The notes below the pieces were generated by a model that worked only from the letters and a program-made list of their open reading frames with translations, was not told where the DNA came from and made no database searches. The translations under genes and the position numbers were made by a program. DNA of 5,076 bases from Candidatus Gastranaerophilales bacterium (GTDB lineage: Bacteria; Cyanobacteriota; Vampirovibrionia; Gastranaerophilales; Gastranaerophilaceae). The stretch is taken from NCBI GenBank assembly GCA_944323495.1, contig CALUSZ010000119.1, positions 1-5,076 of the forward strand, written 5' to 3'. This document shows, piece by piece, positions 1-4,507 of the stretch. Each line of letters begins with the position of its first letter. Positions within the stretch are counted from its first letter, which is position 1.

Positions 1-2
1 AT

Positions 3-164
3 CTTCACTCTCTTGTAACTTCTTGCTACCAAAAGTCTGTTGAGGACATTGCTAACACTCAGGTTGGAAGAAACAGAGCAGTTAGAAAAAGAAGCCTTCA
101 ACAGGTTATGCAAGAATCTTTCTTCTATGGTGCTAACAGATTTGGAAGAAACTTCATCGCTTAA
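3..164 (+). CDS. 3' end of an unrecognised, probably highly expressed gene (partial)
   Basis: An open frame enters from the left edge and gives 53 residues ending in the segment YGANRFGRNFIA before TAA at 162-164. I do not recognise the family. The visible tail is basic and polar, with several Arg residues (QVGRNRAVRKRS), and has no membrane segment. Codon choice is selective: all four Asn are AAC, all six Arg are AGA, and Phe is mostly TTC. The phage genes to the right use more AAT and TTT. This pattern, with a strong terminator 57 bases downstream, suggests a well-expressed, probably host, gene. It converges with the acyltransferase on the opposite strand. The frame is open across the whole visible part and the other two plus frames hit stops early, so the reading is likely right. 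The function is unknown. Confidence 0.6.
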   Translation, partial: LHSLVTSCYQKSVEDIANTQVGRNRAVRKRSLQQVMQESFFYGANRFGRNFIA

Positions 165-220
165 TCACTGAATCCACATAAACACTCTCTTATATAATCT
201 TACATCTTACTTTAAGTTTT

Positions 221-246
221 ACTCCCTTTTCCCGGGAGTTTTTTTT
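221..246 (+). terminator. Intrinsic terminator of the left-edge gene
   Basis: The arms ACTCCC (221-226) and GGGAGT (234-239) form a 6-bp stem with a 7-base loop, and a run of eight T covers 239-246. It lies 57 bases after the TAA of the left-edge gene. On the minus strand the same hairpin is not followed by a T-run, so it serves only the plus-strand gene. The T-run touches the stop codon of the convergent acyltransferase gene. Confidence 0.85.
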
Positions 247-961
247 ATTCTATAGGTATTGTGTTACATTCAGAAAACATTCTATTTGGGCACCTTGTCC
301 AATCAATATTTTTATATCGTTCAGACTCAATTATTCTTGCCGGAGTCCCTGCTATAAGACTATTTGTTTTGTCAAAAGCTTTTGTTATAATACTCCCCAG
401 ACCTGCAACACAGTTATCCGGAATATTAACCCCCTTTAAGACTGATACATTCCTGCAAAGCCAGACATGATCTCCGATATTAATATCCTTTGGCCGGTTT
501 AAAATCATATTGTTATCGTTATTATAAATAGTATGCCCGTCAGCAGGAACCAGCCTTATATTACAGCCAAATTGGCAGTCATTACCAATATTAATATTTA
601 GATTTGGCTCTCCGTGAAAATCAAAACAGCCTGATTCTATAGAAAAATCTTTACCGATATTTACAGAAACATTTTCTGCTCTTGCATTTATGTCCAAATT
701 TTTAATTATATATTTGGAGTCACATATTTTAACTCTGCAATTTTCTCCGAAACAAATCTGTACGTTTTGCATTTTAGGAACATTTTCGTAAAATTCAATC
801 CTGTTACCTGCACCGTAATAATTAACCTTAAGCCCTCTTACGAAAAACAAGCGTTTTGTTTTTCCATTTTTGATAAGCAGTATCTTATTATTTTTTATTG
901 CAAAAGGGGTTTTAAATACTAATCTTAAACCCAATATATTAATTCTAATTCTCTTTTCCAT
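245..961 (-). CDS. Left-handed beta-helix (hexapeptide-repeat) acyltransferase
   Basis: This 238-residue protein belongs to the hexapeptide acyltransferase superfamily, probably the maltose/galactoside/polysaccharide O-acetyltransferase branch. These enzymes move an acetyl group from acetyl-CoA to a sugar hydroxyl, usually as trimers. Imperfect hexapeptide turns run from about residue 65 to 195 (for example VNIGKD, INIGND, INIGDHVWL, GVNIPDN). The motif ADGHTIY around His143 matches the usual catalytic His region, and GLGSIITK followed by IAGTPAR (203-209) is the typical C-terminal helix end and CoA-side loop. The N-terminal 60 residues are less typical and there is no signal peptide, so it should be cytoplasmic. 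It starts 22 bases after the adaptor gene and has no Shine-Dalgarno. The substrate cannot be read from sequence. Surface-polysaccharide modification is an inference from the family and the phage setting. Confidence 0.85.
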   Translation of the reverse strand: MEKRIRINILGLRLVFKTPFAIKNNKILLIKNGKTKRLFFVRGLKVNYYGAGNRIEFYENVPKMQNVQICFGENCRVKICDSKYIIKNLDINARAENVSVNIGKDFSIESGCFDFHGEPNLNINIGNDCQFGCNIRLVPADGHTIYNNDNNMILNRPKDINIGDHVWLCRNVSVLKGVNIPDNCVAGLGSIITKAFDKTNSLIAGTPARIIESERYKNIDWTRCPNRMFSECNTIPIE

Positions 962-968
962 ATAAATT

Positions 969-997
969 ATTATACTATAATGATTAAAATTTTATAA
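969..997 (-). promoter_or_regulatory. Possible promoter for the acyltransferase, near-leaderless
   Basis: On the minus strand a perfect TATAAT (974-969) lies in the 22-base gap before the acyltransferase ATG, with a poor -35 TTATAA (997-992) at 17 bases. Transcription from it would begin about at the start codon, which would fit the lack of a Shine-Dalgarno. The region is so AT-rich that a chance match is quite possible. Confidence 0.3.
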
Positions 998-1643
998 CTT
1001 TATCCAGCCCCACCCCCTTTGCATATTTAATTAACAATCTATACGCAGTTTCAGATTGCTTTTTGTAGGCAGAAAAATTTTCATCACCTTCAGACGCTAT
1101 AGAATTCAGCATAGTTCTTGAGATTATTGCGTTTTTCAAAAGCTCTTCCAAATGTTCCGGTACAGTTACTATATCACTGCCGTTTTTAAGAGCGTAAATT
1201 TCTTCTCCTGAAGCATTTTCGCCTATTGCTAACGTTGTATAATCAATAGTAACAATTGACTGCGCTTCCGGTACAGGATTAAATATAATTTTATTGTTTT
1301 TGATATAAAACCCTTCAGGTGTTCCGGGTTTAATTTCTATAGAATCCGGATTCTCGATAAATTCAAGCTGTTTTGAGCCTAATTTTACCGAATACTTTCC
1401 GGCGCTATTTTGCTTGATTAAACCCGTTGGCAGGTCATAAGAATTAATATTCGGAGCGGTAAAAATTATATGAGTCCTGTCTCTAAACCCGAACGGGTAA
1501 GAATAGAGTATCTCCTGTACCGCCTTATTTATTGCAAGCACAAGTGATTGTTCAAATTCCGCATCAGAAGCCGCATCATTATCGTACATAGACCATTCCT
1601 GTGTTGCGGTTGAGTTATACAAATCTAATAAAGTTAATGTCAT
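984..1643 (-). CDS. Probable phage head-tail adaptor (connector) protein
   Basis: This 219-residue protein resembles the adaptor/connector proteins of tailed phages that bind below the portal and join it to the tail (P22 gp4 / SU10 adaptor type). The evidence is overall pattern, not a catalytic motif. An N-terminal helical part (about 1-50) includes a run like LVLAINKAVQEILYSYPFGF. A beta-rich middle contains SYDLP and the segment FYIKNNKIIFNPVP (112-125), a turn seen in these proteins where the chain reads out a value and then a PxP-like strand. A helical C-terminus starts near PEHLEELLKNAI (162-173). I chose the ATG at 1643, not one seven codons upstream at 1664, because AAGGAG (1655-1650) lies six bases before it. 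The upstream ATG has no such site and would start inside the lysozyme gene. The Shine-Dalgarno overlaps the lysozyme stop codon, suggesting coupled translation. Confidence 0.65.
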   Translation of the reverse strand: MTLTLLDLYNSTATQEWSMYDNDAASDAEFEQSLVLAINKAVQEILYSYPFGFRDRTHIIFTAPNINSYDLPTGLIKQNSAGKYSVKLGSKQLEFIENPDSIEIKPGTPEGFYIKNNKIIFNPVPEAQSIVTIDYTTLAIGENASGEEIYALKNGSDIVTVPEHLEELLKNAIISRTMLNSIASEGDENFSAYKKQSETAYRLLIKYAKGVGLDKVIKF

Positions 1644-1649
1644 AAAATT

Positions 1650-1655
1650 CTCCTT
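1650..1655 (-). promoter_or_regulatory. Ribosome binding site that sets the adaptor start
   Basis: AAGGAG on the minus strand, six bases before the ATG at 1643. Its first base is the last base of the TAA stop of the upstream lysozyme gene. It decides between two in-frame ATGs in favour of the shorter protein. Confidence 0.85.
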
Positions 1656-2155
1656 TATAAACAAATAGAGGATACATCGTATCCTGCAAACTTTCTAATA
1701 TAGCTTTCGACAGATGTTCCAAATCCGTCTTTGGGGTTATTTTTCCCTCCGCTTTTTAAATATTCAATAACAGCCCCGGCACCTTTCAGGTGCGCACCTG
1801 CTAACAGTCCGGAAGGAGTAATTTCATACCCGTTAATAATTTTTCCTGCATATTTATCTGCTCCAAGAGCCTTTAAATACCCCCATTGCTTTTTCTTAAA
1901 AATTATTTGAGCATTCTCTTGCGCCTTCTGGTTATTAAGAAAATCTTTTATCGAATAAACCCCGTCTTTTCCCGTAAACTCACCGCTCCAGTCGTTGTTA
2001 TAGATTCTTGAGGGTTTCTTATAATACCCGCAATCAATGAGCGCCGCTTCTCCCATCTGGTATTTCCCGGCGTAACCGTATTTATTAAATGCCTGATAAT
2101 TCCCGCCGGATTCTCTTGCGCCTAAATCATTCAAAAAATTTTGTAAAGTTTTCAC
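1655..2155 (-). CDS. Lysozyme-like muramidase / lytic transglycosylase, phage type
   Basis: This 166-residue protein looks like a peptidoglycan-cleaving enzyme of the lysozyme/SLT fold. The N-terminus has LGARESGGNYQAFN, where Glu15 followed by SGG is the expected catalytic acid. GYAGKYQMGEAAL (27-39) follows, the equivalent of the G-x-x-Q-M/I segment of these enzymes. A later segment GLLAGAHLKGAGAVIEYL (116-133), then SVESYIRKFAGY (148-159), forms the far wall of the groove. There is no signal peptide, membrane segment or binding domain, so it would need a holin or act from the virion. The start is GTG at 2155 with AGGAGG five bases upstream; its first bases overlap the stop of the preceding gene (GTGA). 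It lies between a decoration protein and an adaptor, which fits a virion-associated wall hydrolase or an endolysin placed in the head block. Bond specificity cannot be told. Confidence 0.75.
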   Translation of the reverse strand: MKTLQNFLNDLGARESGGNYQAFNKYGYAGKYQMGEAALIDCGYYKKPSRIYNNDWSGEFTGKDGVYSIKDFLNNQKAQENAQIIFKKKQWGYLKALGADKYAGKIINGYEITPSGLLAGAHLKGAGAVIEYLKSGGKNNPKDGFGTSVESYIRKFAGYDVSSICL

Positions 2156-2370
2156 TTTTTCCTCCTCTTATTTTCGGCTTCTATATCCAAAACCAACGCT
2201 AATATAGACTTATCCGTACTTTGCTTTGACGGTTTCGGATTATCTTTAACCTTCCTTCCGTTTTTCTCAATGATTTTATATTCATTCGGCGCTTTCTTTT
2301 TCAACTCTTCTGCCTCTTTTTCCGGCAGAACAAAAATATTACCCGTAGGTAAATAATTAATCTTAATCAT
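2152..2370 (-). CDS. Small charged protein of the phage head block, function unknown
   Basis: A 72-residue, lysine-rich protein that I do not recognise. The first part (MIKINYLPTGNIFVLPEKEAEELK) reads as a short beta hairpin and then a charged helix. The middle is rich in Lys, Asn and Pro (about residues 38-52), and the C-terminus is a helix ending in KRRKK. No membrane segment or cysteine is present. Expression signals are strong: AGGAGG lies four bases before the ATG, and the TGA overlaps the GTG of the lysozyme gene by four bases, so the two are probably translated together. It is the first gene of the adaptor block and lies just behind a candidate promoter. Similar small proteins occur between capsid and connector genes in phages, but no role is established here. 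Confidence 0.7.
   Translation of the reverse strand: MIKINYLPTGNIFVLPEKEAEELKKKAPNEYKIIEKNGRKVKDNPKPSKQSTDKSILALVLDIEAENKRRKK
2161..2166 (-). promoter_or_regulatory. Ribosome binding site for the GTG-started lysozyme gene
   Basis: AGGAGG on the minus strand, five A before the GTG at 2155-2153. It lies inside the last codons of the preceding small gene and supports the non-ATG start, since no ATG is nearby and Glu15 of the active site lies just downstream. Confidence 0.8.
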
Positions 2371-2388
2371 AAAACCTCCTTTTTATAG

Positions 2389-2417
2389 ATATTATTCAAG
2401 TCTCAAACAACTGTTAA
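2389..2417 (-). promoter_or_regulatory. Candidate sigma-70-type promoter of the small protein-lysozyme-adaptor block
   Basis: On the minus strand, TTAACA (2417-2412), a 17-base spacer and TAATAT (2394-2389). The start of transcription would fall near 2382, just before the AGGAGG at 2380-2375, leaving a leader of about 12 bases. The -35 matches five of six consensus bases and the -10 four of six. The capsid genes upstream end in a terminator, so this block needs its own promoter, which supports the call. Confidence 0.5.
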
Positions 2418-2428
2418 TAAAAGGCTGG

Positions 2429-2456
2429 ATTGCTTCGGACTAATCGTCCTCGCAAT
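2429..2456. repeat. Small imperfect inverted repeat, ATTGC...GCAAT type
   Basis: The outer arms ATTGC (2429-2433) and GCAAT (2452-2456) and the inner arms GGAC (2437-2440) and GTCC (2446-2449) enclose the loop TAATC, with a 3/2-base internal bulge. It has no T-run on either side. The wording (ATTGCTTCG...CTCGCAATGA) is like small dispersed palindromes seen in many bacterial genomes. A related element sits on the other side of the Fic gene at 3745-3780. Confidence 0.55.
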
Positions 2457-2577
2457 GATGCCAAATTGATAAGTGCTACGCTAAACTGACAAACCATGTT
2501 AAATTCAATTAAATATTTTTCATAATTTACACCTCACCCGAATTTCTAAGTTTCGTTTACACTCAACTTGAAATTCT

Positions 2578-2600
2578 GCCCTCTCCTAAGAGGAGAGGGC
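2578..2600. repeat. Perfect 10-bp hairpin inside copy A
   Basis: The arms GCCCTCTCCT (2578-2587) and AGGAGAGGGC (2591-2600) pair perfectly around the loop AAG. Neither strand has a T-run after it, so it is not a standard intrinsic terminator. The copy B counterpart (3951-3973) has one G-T wobble, one mismatch and a fully different loop. Confidence 0.85.
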
Positions 2601-2655
2601 GAAAAGATTTAATAATTCCACAAATAAACAAAGCTCAATAAGGAATTTTTATAAC

Positions 2656-2686
2656 CACGAATCACCATTCACGACTCACGAATCAC
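2656..2686 (+). repeat. Heptamer tract in copy A (CAC every 7 bases)
   Basis: CAC begins at 2656, 2663, 2670, 2677 and 2684, an exact period of seven, with variable four-base fillers (GAAT, CATT, GACT, GAAT). It forms the right end of copy A. Confidence 0.8.
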
Positions 2687-2694
2687 ACCCCCTA

Positions 2695-2723
2695 TTGACT
2701 TTTTTTACTTCATACTTTATGCT
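2695..2723 (+). promoter_or_regulatory. Candidate promoter of the Fic gene
   Basis: TTGACT (2695-2700), a 17-base spacer and TATGCT (2718-2723). The transcript would start near 2730, giving a leader of about 28 bases. The -35 matches five of six consensus bases; the -10 keeps T1, A2 and the final T. The -10 overlaps the left arm of the dyad at 2712-2749. Confidence 0.5.
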
Positions 2724-2749
2724 TTTAAAATAAGTAAACTATAAAGTAT
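2712..2749. promoter_or_regulatory. 9-bp dyad across the Fic transcription start, possible operator
   Basis: The arms ATACTTTAT (2712-2720) and ATAAAGTAT (2741-2749) are perfect reverse complements separated by 20 bases. The left arm covers the start of the -10 box and the right arm ends eight bases before the Fic ATG. A dimeric DNA-binding protein bound here would block transcription. The Fic protein carries a helix-turn-helix, so self-regulation is a natural guess, but AT-rich sequence makes chance dyads commoner. Confidence 0.45.
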
Positions 2750-2757
2750 AGAGTAAT

Positions 2758-3645
2758 ATGCAAAAATTATTATCTGAAATTGAAACAAACCGAGCTAAAC
2801 TTATCAAAATTTTAAAAGATAAGAATAATAAAACTGAATATTACAAGTGGTTAAAAACAGAACTTGCATATACTTCTAACGCAATTGAAGGTAATACTCT
2901 TACACGAAAAGAAACACAACTGGTAATTGAAGAAAATCTTACATCTTCGTCTAAACCATTAAAAAATTATATTGAGGCTGTAAATCATGCAAAAGCTTTC
3001 TGTAAAATATTGGAGTTGCTTGAAAGCGGCTTTGATTTAGACGAAAAGGCTGTTCTGGATATACATAAAACTATACTAATCGGTTTAGATGATACAAATG
3101 CAGGCTTTTATAGGAATTGCCGGGTTCGGATTTCCGGTTCAAATACAATTTTGCCTAATCCTTTAAAAGTCCCTGAATTAATGGAAGATTTTTACAAATG
3201 GTTGTCTAAAAATATTAATAATGAGCCAATAACTGCAATAATTGCACATTTTAAATTTGTATCAGTTCACCCGTTTACTGATGGGAATGGAAGAACTGCA
3301 AGATTATTAATGAATGCATTACTTTTACAATATGGTTATGCACCTATAATTGTTCGTCCGACAGATAGAAAGAAATATCTTGCTGCTATTGAGAAATATC
3401 AAACAAAAAACAATGAAGAAGCATATATCAAATTCATGCTAAGGATTCTAAATCGCTCAATGAAAATAGCGATAAATATGTTTGAGGTTGAGAATATAGA
3501 TATACAATCAGAATTACTAACAATTTCTAAATATTCAAAATACAAAGGTGTTCCTATATCTACAATAAGATACTGGGTCCAAATCGGAAAAATTAAACCT
3601 GCAAGCTATACAAATGCCGGATATATGTTATTTGCAAAGGATTAA
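2758..3645 (+). CDS. Fic-family AMP-transferase with C-terminal helix-turn-helix
   Basis: Fic enzymes usually move AMP from ATP onto a Ser, Thr or Tyr of a target protein. The core motif HPFTDGNGRTAR (171-182) is intact: His171 is the catalytic base, Asp175 binds the metal, and Arg179 and Arg182 hold the nucleotide phosphates. SNAIEGN (40-46) matches the inhibitory (S/T)xxxE(G/N) motif placed before the Fic core, so Glu44 should lock Arg182 (class II, self-inhibited). GFYRNCRVRISGS (116-128) is the target-binding flap region. The end (about 254-293, with GVPISTIRYWVQIGKIKPA and GYMLF) looks like a MerR/excisionase helix-turn-helix. The 295 residues suit a Fic_N plus Fic plus HTH protein. ATG at 2758 is the first after an in-frame TAG and has only a weak ribosome site. 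It is a lone gene, opposite to the phage genes and flanked by direct repeats. The target is unknown. Confidence 0.9.
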   Translation: MQKLLSEIETNRAKLIKILKDKNNKTEYYKWLKTELAYTSNAIEGNTLTRKETQLVIEENLTSSSKPLKNYIEAVNHAKAFCKILELLESGFDLDEKAVLDIHKTILIGLDDTNAGFYRNCRVRISGSNTILPNPLKVPELMEDFYKWLSKNINNEPITAIIAHFKFVSVHPFTDGNGRTARLLMNALLLQYGYAPIIVRPTDRKKYLAAIEKYQTKNNEEAYIKFMLRILNRSMKIAINMFEVENIDIQSELLTISKYSKYKGVPISTIRYWVQIGKIKPASYTNAGYMLFAKD

Positions 3646-3744
3646 TCTTGATAACTGTTCTAACCTAGAAGCTATAAAAATTTGGAATAAATAATCTGTT
3701 GTAATTCATCAGTATATTTTATTACATTTTAATATTTTTGTCTG

Positions 3745-3780
3745 GCAATGCCTGACTCACAGGCTGTGTGGCGTCATTGC
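3745..3780. repeat. Inverted repeat GCAATG...CATTGC downstream of the Fic gene
   Basis: The outer arms GCAATG (3745-3750) and CATTGC (3775-3780) can be extended by CC/GG with a GT bulge. Inside, GCCTG (3750-3754) pairs with CAGGC (3760-3764), and CACAG/CTGTG (3758-3762 with 3764-3768) is an alternative fold. No T-run follows on either strand. It shares the GCAATGA wording with the element at 2429-2456 and lies at a similar position upstream of copy B. Confidence 0.5.
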
Positions 3781-3838
3781 TGTACATGTGTCAAGTAATT
3801 AGTTACATTTTACTTAAAATAAAAAAGGAGTAATTACT

Positions 3839-3922
3839 ATGACATTAACAAGCAATGACAGGGAATTTAGAAGTCTTACGCTCAATCGGTTCCATTTACC
3901 CCTTCCTCACCCGAATTTCTAA
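3839..3922 (+). pseudogene. Truncated gene start (27 codons) running into repeat copy B
   Basis: ATG at 3839 is preceded by AAGGAG (3825-3830) at eight bases, one of the best ribosome sites in the window. The peptide begins MTLTSNDREFRSLTLNRF. It then enters copy B and ends with TAA at 3920-3922, 18 bases inside the repeat. A good ribosome site with so short a product suggests the beginning of a real gene cut off when the repeat arrived, or when the two were joined by deletion. The first 11 bases of coding sequence, ATGACATTAAC, are also those of the adaptor gene. A wording such as REFRSL can occur near the start of some phage prohead proteases, but that is too short for identification. A genuine 27-residue peptide is the alternative. 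Confidence 0.4.
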
Positions 3923-4059
3923 GTTTCGCCTGGGCTCAACTTGAAATTCTGCCCTTTCCTGTTAGTAGAGGGCGAAAAGATTTAAGAATTCCACAAATAA
4001 ACAAAGTTCAATAAAGAATTTTTATAACCACGAATCACCATTCACGAATCACGAATCAC
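3905..4059 (+). repeat. Direct repeat copy B (155 bp) downstream of the Fic gene
   Basis: Same length and orientation as copy A, offset by 1373 bases. Of 14 differences by my count, five are in the loop of the first hairpin (arms 3913-3923 and 3940-3949, unchanged), three are the whole loop of the second hairpin and two are in its stem. The remaining 85 or so bases differ at only four sites. The right end is the heptamer tract at 4029-4059. It lies six bases from the T-run of the capsid-block terminator. Confidence 0.9.
4029..4059 (+). repeat. Heptamer tract in copy B (CAC every 7 bases)
   Basis: CAC begins at 4029, 4036, 4043, 4050 and 4057. Three of the four fillers are GAAT, so this copy is more regular than that in copy A, which has a single-base change (GACT). 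Confidence 0.8.
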
Positions 4060-4064
4060 GCTAC

Positions 4065-4093
4065 CAAAAAACAGGGGAAGCAAAAGCTTCCCC
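4065..4093 (-). terminator. Intrinsic terminator of the capsid-decoration operon
   Basis: On the minus strand, GGGGAAGC (4093-4086), the loop TTTT and GCTTCCCC (4081-4074) form a perfect 8-bp stem, followed by TGTTTTTT (4073-4066). It lies seven bases after the stop of the decoration gene. On the plus strand no T-run follows, so it would not end the Fic transcript. Confidence 0.9.
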
Positions 4094-4099
4094 GCGAAG

Positions 4100-4489
4100 T
4101 TATTCAACTTCTCTAACTCCGGCCCATTTTGCGATTGCAAAAATTGTTCCGGTAAACCCTGATGCAAAATCCAAATCTATAGAGCCGTCTGCTTTTTCAA
4201 ATCTGGATAAATCCTGGATTTGAATAGCAGATACACCAACTGGCAGCTCGATAGAAATATCTCCCAGCATAGAGTTAGGATAAGCATCTCCTGCTTTTAC
4301 GGTAAGTGATGATTTAGCAGAAGCTGTTGTATCAATCACAATAAATAAAGAGTTGTTTTTGTTAGAAAAAGCATCTGGAATAGTTACTCCGTTAGCTTGT
4401 GTTACGGTTGTTTTAGTAATCCCGATATTAGCAACCGATTCTGTATGATCCAAAGTCGGGTATTGAACATTAACAATATCTCTAGCCAT
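4100..4489 (-). CDS. Probable phage head decoration protein
   Basis: A 129-residue beta-rich protein following the major capsid gene after 18 bases, the usual place of a head decoration or stabilising protein. The pattern is NNSLFIVIDTT (45-55), SLTVKAGD (61-68), a long strand DISIELPVGVSAIQIQDL (77-94), then SRFEKADGSIDLDF (95-108) and a final strand IFAIAKWAG. This order of strands, ending in a R-F-x-x-A-D-G turn, is common in small phage proteins that form a beta sandwich on the capsid. There is no signal peptide or cysteine. The start at 4489 has AAAGGA seven bases upstream. An intrinsic terminator follows directly, so it is the last gene of a capsid operon likely to be strongly expressed. 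The assignment comes from pattern and position; no catalytic residues are expected. Confidence 0.65.
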   Translation of the reverse strand: MARDIVNVQYPTLDHTESVANIGITKTTVTQANGVTIPDAFSNKNNSLFIVIDTTASAKSSLTVKAGDAYPNSMLGDISIELPVGVSAIQIQDLSRFEKADGSIDLDFASGFTGTIFAIAKWAGVREVE

Positions 4490-4507
4490 AAATTTTTCCT
4501 TTCATAA

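Larger units (their letters stand above)
2532..2686 (+). repeat. Direct repeat copy A (155 bp) upstream of the Fic gene
   Basis: It aligns without gaps to copy B at 3905-4059, with 14 mismatches by my count (about 91% identity) and the same orientation. It contains a bulged hairpin (2540-2550 with 2567-2576), a perfect 10-bp hairpin (2578-2587 with 2591-2600), an AT-rich part, and a heptamer tract (2656-2686). No ORF runs through it. The Fic promoter begins nine bases after its right end. Similarity may extend a few bases further left (ATTTAC in both copies, with a short indel). Confidence 0.9.
2371..2757. other. Gene-free region between the adaptor block and the Fic gene
   Basis: This 387-base stretch between two divergent genes contains no credible ORF. 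From left to right it holds the minus-strand promoter, an imperfect inverted repeat (2429-2456), an unexplained AT-rich part (2457-2531), repeat copy A (2532-2686) with two hairpins and a heptamer tract, and the Fic promoter with its dyad (2695-2749). Confidence 0.8.
3646..4064. other. Gene-poor region between the Fic gene and the capsid-block terminator
   Basis: About 420 bases between convergent genes. No intrinsic terminator for the Fic gene is visible in it. The part 3646-3740 is AT-rich with nothing recognisable. Then come an inverted repeat (3745-3780), a truncated ORF with a good ribosome site (3839-3922), and repeat copy B (3905-4059). Confidence 0.75.

Noticed and set aside
261..470. 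Plus-strand open frame of 69 codons
   Set aside because: It lies wholly inside the acyltransferase gene on the other strand, which has a clear family pattern. The plus-strand frame has no ribosome site and no recognisable domain.
1644..1664. Longer adaptor start at ATG 1664
   Set aside because: It has no ribosome site and overlaps the lysozyme end. The ATG at 1643 has AAGGAG at six bases.
2578..2600. Hairpin as an intrinsic terminator
   Set aside because: The stem is strong but no T-run follows on either strand, and no gene ends just before it.
3745..3780. Inverted repeat as the Fic terminator
   Set aside because: It lies 100 bases after the stop codon and no T-run follows on the plus strand.
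3839..3922. Short ORF as an antitoxin for the Fic protein
   Set aside because: It is downstream of the Fic gene and separate from it, half its end is repeat sequence, and the Fic protein carries its own inhibitory motif.
2532..4059. Repeats as a CRISPR array
   Set aside because: There are only two copies of 155 bases, 1.2 kb apart with a gene between them, and no short regular spacers.
2532..4059. Repeats as phage attachment sites attL and attR
   Set aside because: They enclose only a Fic gene with no integrase, lie inside the phage cluster and not at its edges, and are far longer than a usual core site. Not excluded for a mini-element, but unsupported.
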